DNA of 64,000 nt, taken from Symbiodinium natans. Lineage: Eukaryota > Sar > Dinophyceae > Suessiales > Symbiodiniaceae. Under the pieces are notes generated by a model, which saw only the letters and a program-made list of their open reading frames with translations, was not told where the DNA came from and ran no database searches. The translations under genes and the position numbers were made by a program. This document shows positions 1-11,934 of the stretch, in pieces. Position 1 is the first letter of the stretch, and each line of letters opens with the position of its first letter. The stretch is from positions 272,357 through 336,356 of the forward strand of contig CAJNDS010002276.1 in the NCBI GenBank assembly GCA_905221605.1, in the 5' to 3' direction.

Positions 1-820
1 AACCTTGCGTGCGCAGCTCCAACCACATGCTTGCACAGCCGCACCTCACAACTCACTCTTGCAGACTCTCTGAGAGAAACGAAAGCATGCCTCCTGGCCG
101 GGAGACCCACAGCACGAATGAGCCTCGCGAAAGGCATGCAGCTTATCAATCGACTTGCATCTCTGCCTTCAGCTCTAAGGCAACCTACTGGTACATCTCG
201 GGTTCAAGTTGAGGAACGGGTATACCAATAATCAAGCTTTCCGGGACATTCCGGCATGGGCTTCGCTATGCTACGGTAGGGCCGAGAGGAGGTCAGCTGG
301 AGAATGGAGAGTGTAGAAATTGCCTGGCTCTCCTGATTCTGGGAAGTCGGATAACCTCCATCTGCACTTGGCGGAGCTCCTCACGCGGGTGAACTTTCGC
401 GGGTGGCCCCAAGAGCGTCTCTACAGCAGCACAGTCATGCCTGCATGGCAGCAGGGTCTGGTGCCATTCGCCTGCTGGGCACCTCAGGAAGTTGGGCTGT
501 GTGAGTCACACCTGGAGTGGCGCCTACTTTCTGGGGCAGACCTTCGCTATGCGGATTGGAGGCCTAGATCCGCAGCAATCGGGACTCTAAGCGATTGTGT
601 GATGATTAAGGACGAGGAGGAGACCCAACCTGCTTGCAAGTTCCTAAGATGCCGATGACGAATGAGTCTAATGATGTTCATCCATGTAACTGAGCGGGGC
701 CTCTTTGTGGCGGCCAAGGGGCGAGTCCCGTGCGCTGCACGGCTCAAGATGTCAAGGCAGGCAGCAGCGTCCATGGCTCGCAGATGCCGATGCAGGGGAG
801 CAGCTCAGGGGAGTCAGTAG
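1..820. other. Unassigned unique sequence
   Basis: No telomere-type repeat and no exon I can defend. Open frames at 320-658 (+) and 547-774 (-) overlap and show no family features. Confidence 0.4.
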
Positions 821-858
821 TACCCTAAACCCTAAACCCTAAACTCTAAACCCTAAAG

Positions 859-2041
859 AGGTCAAGAAGAGCTTGGCAAGGCTAGGCTAGAAATCACAGA
901 AACAGTGGAGATCGTGGATGTGCGGGAGAGCTGAACGACTGCGGCCTTGAGTTGCTTTAACTGCACCAACTGCAAGGTCAACAGCAACACACGCCAGGGA
1001 GAACGTGATAAAGTCTGATCGCTGCCAAGCAACCAAAGGCCGAACAAAACGCCGAATTCGCCCTTTGGATCTGGCCTCAGTCTCCACAGCTCAAGCATAC
1101 CTACATTTGAGGTTTTGGGTTTTCACAAGGGTTTAGGGTTTAGGGCTTAGGGTTTAGGGTTTAGGGTTTATAGGGGGCATGCTATTTGAAGCGGAAAAGT
1201 GGAGAAACATGAGAGCATGAAGCCATCTGGATATATCTCAAGAACACCGAGGACATCAGCGTTCTACAGACCGTTTGGTGCTGTCCTGTGCCAAGCTGAG
1301 TCAACGGCGCCTTCATCTCACAATCCGCCTGGCCATAGTCGAGAACGCATCAGATTTACAGAGGTAATACCTGTCATGTTACGTGGTTATACGCAGCGCA
1401 CACACACACACACAAGAGACACATACACACAGACACGGACACCCGACACAGAGAGACACGGAGACACAAGCAGACACGTCCAGACACACACAGATACGCG
1501 CAGACCTGCGCAGACAAAAGGACACTCAGTCTCGATCAGACACGCTCACTCGCACGCGCACACGCAAATGCACCCATTCTCTCCACCAGCTCTGATTCCA
1601 AGCGTGTCAGGATCCGCCCCTTGCCACCGCGATGCATCCCCGGCATCGGGGCACGTGGACAACACCACAGCTATGGCGAATCCTGCGCTGAAATGCGCTG
1701 AAGTCTGGATTCTTGAAGCTGCCCATGCCCGTGTAGCACCGGATCAGACCGGTGGAAATGGCTGTCCTGAGACGACCCCCACTGTCATGAAGAAAAAGAG
1801 CCAGCGAGACCTCGGTGGCTTGGCAGAAAACTTGAGTGTCACGGGAAAGAATCGCAACGCATCTCTACTGCAGGTTCGGGGTCCTAGGCAGGGGGGTGGG
1901 GGGTGGGGGGTGGGAGCCGCCCAGCCCTCCTTATTCTCCTGGTTTCTCAGATGTTTATCGGCTCAGCCATGTTCAGCCCCGACATTTTAAATCCCTGACA
2001 TATCAGGCCCTAATCTCAGTGATGTTGCACCCGATTTAGTA
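859..2041. other. Unassigned sequence with CA-rich microsatellite
   Basis: 860-1110 is unique; 1130-1169 is a short TTTAGGG array; 1400-1570 is degenerate CACA/GACACAGA repeat that makes the 263-residue frame at 1199-1990 look long. No exon supported. Confidence 0.4.
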
Positions 2042-2242
2042 TGGCTACTCGCTGTCTTAAAGGGAAAAATTGTAAAGGGTACCCGTCTTTCCAAGCGTTA
2101 AGATCAATTATGCGAGTTCGCGGCCGGGAGATGGGGGGGGGGGGGCAAAAACTAACAATAGTTTTGAATGAGAAACTCCGGAATTTTCTGGCGTCCGGCT
2201 TTACATAAATTCCTACCAAACAATTTTGCAAGCGAGTAGCCC
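2042..2242. mobile_element. 201-bp element with terminal inverted repeats
   Basis: Ends are GGCTACTCGCT at 2042 and its reverse complement AGCGAGTAGCC at 2242. Just inside, AAAATTGT on the left is mirrored by ACAATTTT on the right. It has no coding capacity and contains a 14-base G run. No clear target duplication. Fits a miniature non-autonomous DNA transposon. Confidence 0.6.
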
Positions 2243-2880
2243 ACGAGCTGCAATTCGCTTTAGAAAATTGTTTCGGTTACCCGCATTAGTCCGCAGCCTC
2301 CTGGCCAAGGAGCCAAAAAAAGCCTGGAAAGATTAGACCCTCAAGCTTCAAGGCTTCCCCTCAGCCCTTGACCCCTACCCGCCCTAACCCCAGCCCACGT
2401 ACCGTATTTTTGAGGGGACGCCCAAAAACCCAAAATGGTTTGTGGGGGAGGGGGGGCCTAGATACTAAAGCGAGTGCAACACTATGACCTAAGTGCAGCA
2501 AAATGTAGTCAACAAGAAGTCGCCTAGCTCCAATGAGCTTGCTTCTGTGATCGCCAACTGCGGTTCAACAGCGAGCTAAGGCGGGTACAAGCACGGGCAC
2601 TTTCTTGCAATGCTCCCGCAGCGCACCGTCTTGGCCTGTTCAAGACGAACTTCGAAGAGCGACCGACGGTACAACCTCATTTCCCGAGTGGTTCAATCAT
2701 GGCGAAAATCTTCAGTGATTCCTTTCAGGGCGCCTCGCATCGATTCCTAAACGGACGTTGAGATTTGCGAGTGGTCAGTTTTGCGCTACACGTTCTGGAC
2801 CTGTAGGCTTTGGCGATGCCTTACAAGTAACTAACCACGTTCATTGACATTCAGACAAGTAGCCTTGGCCAGATCGCCCA
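2243..2880. other. Unassigned unique sequence
   Basis: No supported exon. 2399-2445 resembles a fragment of the G/C-rich inverted-repeat elements found elsewhere. A CCCTAAA-type stretch follows at 2884-2957. Confidence 0.35.
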
Positions 2881-3189
2881 TCAACCCTAAACCCGAAAAC
2901 CCTAAACCCTAACCCCTAAAACCCTAAAACCCAAAAACCCTAAAACCCTAAAAACATAAATCACTCTCCCTTTTCCTGAGGCCACTCCTGCGACGGTCAC
3001 CTGCATCTACTGCTGAGTGGCTTAGGGTTTAGTCGGAGCCTCATGTGTGCGGGTGGCCGATTTGGAGCCGAAACACTCTGCACCCTAAACCCTAAACCCT
3101 TAAACCCCCCTAAGCCCCACCTCAACCCTCAAGATGGGGGAGCTGTTCTAAACGCACGTCCCTCCTGGGCTTCCGAATTCACCTATCAC

Positions 3190-3305
3190 TTGGAGAACTG
3201 TGCAAGACATGCCCAGAGCGCCGTGATCTTCTTTGCGGAGAGGTCATCCATGTGGAGCTTCCGCACATGGCTCAGCGACCGCTTCACGAAGAACATGACG
3301 ATGCC
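3190..3305 (-). CDS. Exon candidate (hydrophobic/basic)
   Basis: TCGCAG|G entry, then GIVMFFVKRSLSHVRKLHMD and DLSAKKITALWACLAQFS, leaving at a GT. GC-rich third positions. A plus-strand reading is also open, so strand is inferred. No homologue recognised. Confidence 0.4.
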
Positions 3306-3385
3306 CTGCGACATGGGCAGTTCTCTGAAATGGGGTCCCTTTTGGGGGGTCCGTACTATAAGGGTGCCGTACTCTATCTATATAT

Positions 3386-3426
3386 ATATGTGGCATGGAC
3401 CTTTAGGGTCTATTTGGCACACCCCT
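3386..3426. repeat. Dispersed motif, inverted partner at 10024-10065
   Basis: Contains GGACCTTTAGGGTCTATTTG, whose reverse complement, with small changes, occurs at 10024-10065, each beside a TA-repeat. The pair faces inward around the satellite and palindrome block. Confidence 0.55.
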
Positions 3427-3457
3427 TTGTTTACTATTTACAAAACTTCTTGAAAGT

Positions 3458-3528
3458 AGTAGTGGTAGTAGTAGTAGTAGGAGTAGTAGGAGTAGGAGTA
3501 GTAGTAGTAGTAGTAGTAGTAGGAGTAG

Positions 3529-3564
<36 letters not shown>

Positions 3565-3568
3565 CAGT
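3458..3568. repeat. GTA trinucleotide microsatellite
   Basis: About 110 bp of GTA/AGT with GTAGGA interruptions. The open frame through it encodes only Val/Gly and is not a gene. Confidence 0.9.
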
Positions 3569-3645
3569 AAATGTAGATCCAGCCGGCCAACAGCCAGACT
3601 TAGGCAAGCACCCTCGCTTCGTGTTTCCTGTGACTTGGTAGGGTC

Positions 3646-6600
3646 CAGAGGTTTGTCGTATGTCCCCTCCCTTCGTCCCTTCGTGTTGTAAGGGTTTTGT
3701 AAGGGCTTTGGAGGTTTGTGTGCTTCCCCTTTCTCGTTCTTATAGGTTTTGGGGGAGCATCAAAATGATTATCATATATGATGTGTTTCCGTGCTCGTAT
3801 TATGAGGGCTAGTGCCTGCCCGAGAGGTTTGTCGTATTTCCCCCCGCTTCGTGTTCCTGTGATTTGGTAGGGGGCTAAAGGTTTGTCGTGTGTCCCCTCC
3901 CTTCGTCCCTTCGTGTTGTAAGGGTTTTGGGAGGGTCCTGGAGGTTTGTCGTATGTCCCCTTTGTTCGTGCTTGTAGGGTCTGGGGAGTGTGTAGATGAT
4001 AATCACATATCATGTGCTTCCGTGCTCGTATTATGAGGGGCTAGTGATTGGCCTGGAGGTTTGTCAGATGACGCCCCCGCTTCGTGATCCTGTGATTTGG
4101 TAGGGGCCTAAAGGTTTGTAGTGTGTCGCCTCCCTTCATTCCTTCCTATTGTAAGGGTTCTGTGAGGGCCCTGGAGGTTTGTCGTATGTCCCCTTTCTTC
4201 TTGCTTGTAGGGTTTGGGGAGCATCTAGATGATAGAGGTTTGTCGTATGTCGTCTCCCTTCGTCCCTTCGTGTTGTAAGGGTTTTGTGAGGGCCCTGAAG
4301 GTCTAGGGCAGTTACTAGCGCCTCATAGTACGAGCACGGAAGCAAATGATAATGACAATCATCTAGACGCTGCCCAAATCCTACAAGCACGAAGAAAGGG
4401 ACATACGGCAAATTTGCAGGGCCCTCACAAAACCCTTACAACAAGAAGGGACGAAGGAAGGGCACATACGACAAACCTCTAGGACCCTCACGAAACCCTT
4501 ACAACACGAAGGGACGAAGGGATTGTATCTAATTTCGTATATGGTAAAATGACATACGACAAATCTCCAGGACCCTAGCAAATGACATGAACACGAAGCA
4601 GGGAGACATAAAACAAACCTCTAGGGCAGTCACTAGCCCCTCATAATACGAGCACGGAAGCAAATCATATATGATAATCATCTAGACGCTCCCCACGCCC
4701 TACAAGCACGAAGAAAGGAGACATACGATAAATCTTCCAGGTCCAACAAAACCCTTGCAACTCAAAGGGACGAAGGGAGGGGGCACACGACAAACCTCTT
4801 TAGGCCCCTACCACATCGCAGGAACAGAAAGCGGCGGGACATACGACAAACCTCTATGACAAACACCAGCCCCTCATAATACGAGCACGGAAGCAAATGA
4901 TATATGACAGTTTTCTAGAAGATCCCCAAACCCTCTAAGAAGAAAGAAAGGTGACATACGACAAACCTTCCCCCAACAAAGCAATTTCAACACGAAGGGA
5001 CGAAAGGAGGGGACATTCGACAAGTCTCTGGCCCCTACCAAATCTCAGGAACACGAAGCGTGGGGACATACGACAAATCTCCAAGGGCCCTCAGAAAAAT
5101 TTTATCAGCCTTACAACACGAAAGGACGAAGGCAGGGGACATACGACAAACCTGTAGGCCCCTACTACATCACAGGAACAAGGAAGCGGGGGGGGGGGCA
5201 TACGACAAACCCCTAGGGCAGTCACTAGCCCCTCACAATACGAGCACGGACTCAAGTTATATGTCAGTCGTCTAGACGCTCCCCAAACCCTACAAGTGAG
5301 AAGAAAGGGGACACACGGCAAATTTGCAGGGCTCTCACAAAACCCTTGCAACACGAAAGGACGAAGCGAGGGAACGTATGACAAACCTCTAAGCCCCTAC
5401 CAAATCACAGGACCAAGGAAACGGGGGGGACAAATGACAAACCTCTAGGACAGCCACTAGCCCCTCATAGTTTGAGCACGGAAGCAAATCATATATGACG
5501 ATCATCTAGACTCTAGACGCTCCCCCAAACCCTACAAGCTCGAAGAAAGTGGATATACGACTAGCCTCCAGGGCCCTCACAAAACCCTTACCACCCATAC
5601 AACGCGAAGGGACGAAGGAAGGGGACATACGACAAACCTCTAGGGCAGTCAGTAACCCCACATAGTACGAGCACGGAAGCAAATGATGTATGGTAATCAT
5701 CTCGACGCTCCTCAAACTCTCCAAGCACGAAGAAAGGGGACACACGACAAACCTTCAAGGCCCAACAAAACCCCTACAACACGAAGGGGCGAAAGGAGGG
5801 GACATACGACAAAGCTCTAAGCCCCTACCAAATCTCAGGAACAGGAATCGGGGGGACATACGACAAACCTCTAGGGCAATCACTAGCCCCTCACAATACG
5901 AGCACGGAATCAAATTATATGTCAGTCGTCTAGACGCTCCCCAAACCCTACAAGTGAGAAGAAAGGGGACACACGGCAAATTTGCAGGGCTCTCACAAAA
6001 CCCTTGCAACACGAAAGGACGAAGCGAGGGAACGTATGACAAACCTCTAAGCCCCTACCAAATCACAGGACCAAGGAAACGGGGGGGACAAATGACAAAC
6101 CTCTAGGACAGCCACTAGCCCCTCATAGTTTGAGCACGGAAGCAAATCATATATGACGATCATCTAGACTCTAGACGCTCCCCCCAAACCCTACAAGCTC
6201 GAAGAAAGTGGATATACGACTAGCCTCCAGGGCCCTCACAAAACCCTTACCACCCATACAACGCGAAGGGACGAAGGAAGGGGACATACGACAAACCTCT
6301 AGGGCAGTCACTAACCCCACATAGTACGAGCACGGAAGCAAATGATGTATGGTAATCATCTCGACACTCCTCAATTCTCCAAGCTCGAAGAAAGGGGACA
6401 CACGACAAACCTTCAAGGCCCAACAAACCCCTACAACACGAAGGGGCGAAAGGAGGGGACATACGACAAAGCTCTAGGCCCCTACCAAAGCTCAGGAACA
6501 GGAATCGGGGGGACATACGACAAACCTCTAGGGCGATCACTAGCCCCTCACAATACGAGCGCGGAATCGAATTATATATATATATATATCAGTCGTCTAG

Positions 6601-8690
6601 GCTCCCCAAACCCTACAAGCACGAAGAAAGGGGACACACGCAAACATCCCACGAAGGAACGAAGGGAGAGGAATTACGACAAACCTCTAGACCCCTACCA
6701 AATCATAGGAATACGAAGCGGGGGGGCACACGAGAAATCTTTAGGGCAATCAATACCCTCATAGCGACTGCGGAAGCAAATGATATATGATAATCATCTA
6801 GACACTCCCCAAACCCTGCAAGCACGAACAAAGGGGACATACGAAAAACCTCCAGAGCGCTCACGAAACCCTTACAACACGAAGGGACGAAGGGAGGGGA
6901 CAAAAGATAAACCTCTAGGCCCCTCCCAACTCACAGGAACACGAAGCAGGGGGGCATACGACAAACCTCTAGGGCAGTCAATAGCCCTCACAATACGACC
7001 ACAGAAGCAAATGTCTTATGACAATCATCTAGATGCCAAGAAAGGGGACACACGACAAACCTGTAGGCCCCTACTACATCACAGGAACAAGCGGAGGGCA
7101 TACGACAAACCTCTAGGGCAGTCACTAGCCCCGCACAATACGAGCCCGGAATCAAATTACATATGTCAGTCGTCTAGACGCTCCCCAAACCCTACAAGCA
7201 AGAAGAAAAGGGACATACGGCAAATTTGCCGGGCTCTCACAAAACCCTTGCAACACGAAAGGACGAAGCGAGGGAACGTATGACAAACCTCTAAGCCCCT
7301 ACCAAATCACAGGACCAAGGAAACGGGGGGGACAAATGACAAACCTCTATGACAGTCACTAGCCCCTCATAGTTTGAGCACGGAAGCAAATCATATATGA
7401 CGATCATCTAGACTCTAGACGCTCCCCCCCAAACCCTACAAGCTCGAAGAAAGTGGATATACGACTAGCCTCCAGGGCCCTCACAAAACCCTTACCACCC
7501 ATACAACGCGAAGGGACGAAGGAAGGGGACATACGACAAACCTCTAGGGCAGTCACTAACCGCACATAGTACGAGCACGGAAGCAAATGATGTATGGTAG
7601 TCATCTCGACGCTCCTCAAACTCTCCAAGCACGAAGAAAGGGGACACACGACAAGCCTTCAAGGCCCAACAAAACCCCTACAACACGAAGGGGCGAAAGG
7701 AGGGGACATACGACAAAGCTCTAGGCCCCTACCAAATCTCAGGAACAGGAATCGGGGGGACATACGACAAACCTCTAGGGCGACCACTAGCCCCTCACAA
7801 TACGAGCGCGGAATCGAATTATATATATATATATATATATATCAGTCGTCTAGGCTCCCCAAACCCTACAAGCACGAAGAAAGGGGACACACGCAAACAT
7901 CCCACGAAGGAACGAAGGGAGAGGAATTACGACAAACCTCTAGACCCCTACCAAATCACAGGAATACGAAGCGGGGGGGCACACGAGAAATCTTTAGGGC
8001 AATCAATACCCTCATAGCGACTGCGAAGCAGCAAATGATATATGATAATCATGTAGACACTCCCTCAACCCTACAAGCACGAACAAAGGGGACATATGAA
8101 AAACCTCCAGAGCGCTCACGAAACCCTTACAATACGAAGGGACGAAGGGAGGGGACAAAAGATAAACCTCTAGGCCCCTCCCAACTCACAGGAACACGAA
8201 GCAGGGGGGCATACGACAAACCTCTAGGGCGGTCAATAGCCCTCATAATACGACCACGGAAGCAAATGACTTATGATGACAATCATCTAGACGCCAAGAA
8301 AGGGGACATACGACAAACCTCCAAGGCCGAATGCAACCCTCACAACACGAAGGGACGAAGGGAGGGGACATATGACAAGCCTCTGGCCCCTACCAAATCT
8401 CAGGAACACGAAGCGGGGGAATATACAACAAACCTCTAGGGCAGCCACTAGCCCCTCATAGTACGAGCGCGGAAGGAATGATTTTTGACAATTATCTAGA
8501 CACTCCCCAAACCCTACAAGCACGAAGAAATCGGACATGCGACAAACCTCCGGGGCCCTCACAAAACCCTTACAACACGAACGAAGAAAACAACTCATAC
8601 AAACCTCTGGGCCCCTACCAAATCACAACAACACGAAGCGGGGGGACATACGACTAACCTCTAGGGCAGTCACTAACCCCTCAAGATGGG
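3646..8690. repeat. Higher-order satellite with internal inversion
   Basis: About 5 kb of a 200-235 bp unit. Each unit has three sub-blocks, all starting near GGGGACATACGACAAACCTC and ending differently: CCTCACAAAACCCTTACAAC, CCTACCAAATCACAGGA, or AGTCACTAGCCCCTCATA. 3646-about 4297 is the reverse orientation, 4298-8690 forward. Blocks of about 660 bp (5233 versus 5893) and about 1.25 kb (6141 versus 7385; 6534 versus 7781) are nearly identical, so units were amplified as higher-order groups. Open frames of up to 281 residues here are repeat artefacts. Confidence 0.92.
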
Positions 8691-9018
8691 GGGTGAAAGG
8701 GATTATGGGAGATGATGGGGAATGATGATGGGGGATGATGGGGGATGATGCGGGATGATGGGAGATGATGGGGGATGATGGGGAATGATGGGGGATGACG
8801 CGGGATGAGAGACATGATGGGGCATGATAGGGGCTGATCGGGGACGATGATGGGGGCTGATGGGGGATGATGGTGGATGATGGGGGGGTGAAAGGGATTA
8901 TGAGAGATGACGGGGAATGATGATGGGAGATGATGGGGGATGATTGGGGGATGATGGGGCATGATGGGGGATGAGAGAAACGATGGGAGATGATGCGGGG
9001 TGATGTGGGATGGGCAAT
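8686..9018. repeat. GATGATGGGG-type minisatellite
   Basis: Runs of GGGGGATGATGG with periodic variants, including two copies of a longer GTGAAAGGGATTATG segment (8694 and 8887), so it has a higher-order period of about 190 bp. Confidence 0.85.
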
Positions 9019-9168
9019 GAGCGGGTATGTCTGAAATCCTGGAAAAGACAAATCCCGGGGTTTGATTTTAAAGGGTTTAAATTCTTTTTCGGCATCTTAA
9101 CTTTTTATGAACTCCTTACACCATCAAATCCGGTATTTGATTTTTGTTAAGGGTTTCAAGGATATTAC

Positions 9169-9297
9169 CCTAAACCCTAAACGCTAAACCCTAAACCCCC
9201 TAAACCCTAAACCCTAAACCCTAAACCCTAAACCCTAAACCCTAAACCCTAAACCCTAAACCCTAAACCCTAAACCCTAAACCCTAAACCCTAAACC
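9169..9297. repeat. CCCTAAA telomere-type array
   Basis: About 17 near-perfect 7-mers. It lies inside AT-rich sequence related to the palindrome that follows (AAGGGTTTCAAGGATATT before, GGATTTAGTTCTTTAAGG after). Confidence 0.95.
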
Positions 9298-9299
9298 GA

Positions 9300-10010
9300 A
9301 CCCCGGGATTTAGTTCTTTAAGGATTTCAATGATTTTTTGGGCATTTTAAATTTCATGAAATCCTTGAAAAATTAAATCCCGGGATTTAGTTTTTCAAGG
9401 ATTTCAAGGATTTCATAAACTTTAAATACCGGAGCTCCTGCAAAAGCAAACGCCCCCCTCCCCACTCAGAGTACGGGAAGACCACGCGGATTTTAAAATT
9501 TATGAAATCCTTGAAATCCTTGAAAAATCAAATCCCGGGATTTAATTTTTCAAGGATTTCATAAAATTTAAAATGCCCAAAAAATCCTTGAAATCCTTAA
9601 AATATTAAATCCCGGGATTTGATTTTTTAAGGATTTCAAGGATTTTTTGGGCATTTTAAATTTCATGAAATCCTTGAAAAATCAAATCCCGGGATTTAAT
9701 TTTTCAAGGATTTCAAGGATTTCATAAATTTTAAAATCCGCGTGGTCTTCCCCGTACTCTGAGTGGGGAGGGGGGCGGTTTGCTTTTGCAGGAGTTCCGG
9801 TATTTAAATTTTATGAAATCCTTGAAATCCTTGAAAAATTAAATCCCGGGATTTGATTTTTCAAGGATTTCATAAAATTTAAAATGCCCAAAAAATCCTT
9901 GAAATCCTTAAAATATTAAATCCCGGGATTTGATTTTTTTAAGGATTTCAAGGATTTTTTGGGCATTTTAAATTTCATGAAATCCTTGAAAATCAAATCT
10001 AGGGATTTCC
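9300..10010. repeat. Large imperfect palindrome
   Basis: The arm at 9420-9500 (GGAGCTCCTGCAAAAGCAAA ... CTCAGAGTACGGGAAGACC) is repeated inverted at 9735-9805. Between and outside lie repeated modules of AAATCCCGGGATTTAATTTT, TTTCAAGGATTTCA and GGGCATTTTAAATTTCATG in alternating orientation. The centre is near 9613 (ATCCCGGGAT). Single strands could fold into a long hairpin. Confidence 0.85.
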
Positions 10011-10078
10011 CCGGCGGCAAAAGAGGCGTGCCAAATAGACCCTAAAGGTCCTACGTACATATATATATATATATAGGC

Positions 10079-10565
10079 CCCAAACAAGGACCCGGCTTTA
10101 GAGAACTACTCTTGCGTGAATGAAGCACTGCACTGGGTTTAGGGTTTGGAGGTTGAAGTCTTCGGCACAAGCGCCAAGACCTAAGTTCCTGACCCCCTGA
10201 CACCCCTTACCCCTTACCCGCCCCCTACCCCCCAACCCCCCCCCCCCTTAATTACCCTCCTTACCCCCCTTTCCCTCCTTACCCCCCTGACCCCAAAATC
10301 TTCGGGCGCACCGTGGCTGCAGCGCTGATGCCGGTGATCTGGGCTTTATCTTGGGGGCTTCATGGTTTAGGATGTTGTGGTCCCTAAGCCCTAAACCCTC
10401 AACCCTAAACCCTAAACCCTCAACCCATAAAGCACTTCAGATCCGGTCAACCTTAGAATCCTTGGGCATCCTGTCTTTGGCCTCCGCCGAGTCTGCTAGG
10501 TATGATACATGAAAACTTTTAAGGGTATAGGGTTCAGGGTTAAGTTTAGGGTTTAGAGTTTAGAG
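10079..10565. other. C-rich repeat and possible exons
   Basis: 10175-10290 is degenerate CCCTTACCCC. 10298-10371 is open on the plus strand (RTVAAALMPVIWALSWGLH) but its strand is unproven. Confidence 0.3.
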
Positions 10566-10577
10566 TCACTGTCAGGC

Positions 10578-10634
10578 CTTGTGTGTCAGGGCTTTGGGGT
10601 TCGACCACATGCAGGACTCAGCTTCGGCTTGCTT
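10578..10634 (-). CDS. Exon candidate
   Basis: Reads KQAEAESCMWSNPKALTHK between an AG entry and AAG|GC exit. Neighbouring island 10505-10445 (LADSAEAKDRMPKDSK) may be a downstream exon of the same gene. Unassigned. Confidence 0.38.
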
Positions 10635-10965
10635 CTGATTTCTAGGACACCTGCGAGAGTCTTTCCGAACAGACAATCCAACGGATGCCCGTACTACGCA
10701 AAGGAGAACCCTAAACCCTAAACCCCAAATCCTATGTTCCAACCAAATCGTTGTCATTCCGACCTGATGAGCGTTTAGGTTTAGGGTCTTGGGCTTAAGG
10801 TCTAACGGGGAAAAAAACCACCATGCTTAGGAAACTGCGGGTTTTGGGGGCTTAAGGTCTCCGACCTTATCCCGAACCGAGTCGAAACCATATGGAAGAC
10901 ACTGGGGCCGCGGCCATCATTGCAGCGAAGCCGGCAGGGCAAATGGAGGCGTACCTGCGCCCTCA

Positions 10966-11021
10966 ACCCTAAACCCTAAGCCCTAAGCCCTAAACCCTAA
11001 ACCCTAAACCCTAAACCCTAA
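10966..11021. repeat. CCCTAAA array
   Basis: Eight 7-mers, some CCCTAAG. The island just before (10892-10949) is open on both strands. Confidence 0.9.
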
Positions 11022-11153
11022 GGTAGCAGTGTTCAGCAGCATTTGCCACTTAGTCAAGAATGAGACTCCACACAGCTGTGAGGGCTTAAGACCCCCCCCC
11101 AAAAAACAAAATGAAAGGAATGGGGCTGCCCGGGCTTACCAACCAAGGCCGAT

Positions 11154-11404
11154 AAACCCTAAAAACCCTAAAAACCCTTAAAACCCTAAAAACCCCAAAA
11201 ACCCTAAAAACCCCAAAAACCCTAAAAACCCTAAAAACCCTAAAAACCCTAAAAACCCTAAAAACCCTAAAAACCCTAAAAACCCTAAAAACCCTAAAAA
11301 CACTAAAAACCCTAAAAACCCTAAACCCTAAACCCTAAACCCCAAACCCTAAACCCTAAACCCTAAACCCTAAACCCCAAACCCCAAACCCTAAACCCTA
11401 AAAC
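11154..11404. repeat. Composite CCCTAAAAA / CCCTAAA array
   Basis: First about 160 bp has a 9-mer period (CCCTAAAAA), then switches to the 7-mer CCCTAAA. A clean change of unit length within one array. Confidence 0.93.
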
Positions 11405-11667
11405 CCTCTCTCACAAGTACCCTTAAAGATCCCCGGGCCGCACGGGCATTTGACTGTCAGGTACAGGGCAATCGTCCTCAGAAACTCTCCGAGCTGTGAT
11501 CCATGGGTCATGTTTGCTGACGTGTCTGGTCTGATGACTGTAGCTTTTTAAGGGTTTTAGGGTTTAGGGTTTAGGATTTAGGGTTTTGGGGTTTAAGGTT
11601 TAAGGTTTAAGGTTTAAGGGTTTTAGGGTTTAGGGTTTGGGGTTCAGGCTGTGTGTTGTACTTTTGG

Positions 11668-11834
11668 GGCGACTCTCCGGATCTTGCGCATCGACCGCCA
11701 GCAAAACACAGACGTAGCCCCAGACACATACAAGACCAGACAGCTGAGGTCGGGGCGCTATTAGGAGGCATATGACCATTCCCCATTTGTAGAACCTGAG
11801 AGCACGCTGGAGAAAGTCAAGGACACACGGGCGA
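11668..11834 (-). CDS. Exon candidate with two membrane segments
   Basis: Opens after CAGCAG|T. It reads RPCVLDFLQRALRFYKW, then WGMVICLLIAPRP and, after a short loop, LVCVWGYVCVLLAVDA; two hydrophobic stretches suggest a membrane protein. A further candidate at about 11525-11430 (GEFLRTIALYLTVKCPCG) lies downstream on the same strand. Family unknown. Confidence 0.4.
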
Positions 11835-11934
11835 CTGCTGAGCAGCATCAGTGATCCCAAACACATATATGTTTAACACCTGTGCGACGTCGAGGCAACG
11901 CATCGTCATCGAAACTCAGGGAGTGAAAGCCGCA

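Noticed and set aside
7594-8439. 281-residue plus-strand frame and similar frames from 3600 to 8600
   Set aside because: They follow the satellite unit, repeat the same peptide pieces and also occur in the inverted part.
3646-8690. CRISPR-like regular repeats
   Set aside because: Unit is over 200 bp with no short unique spacers, and the window is clearly nuclear eukaryotic DNA.
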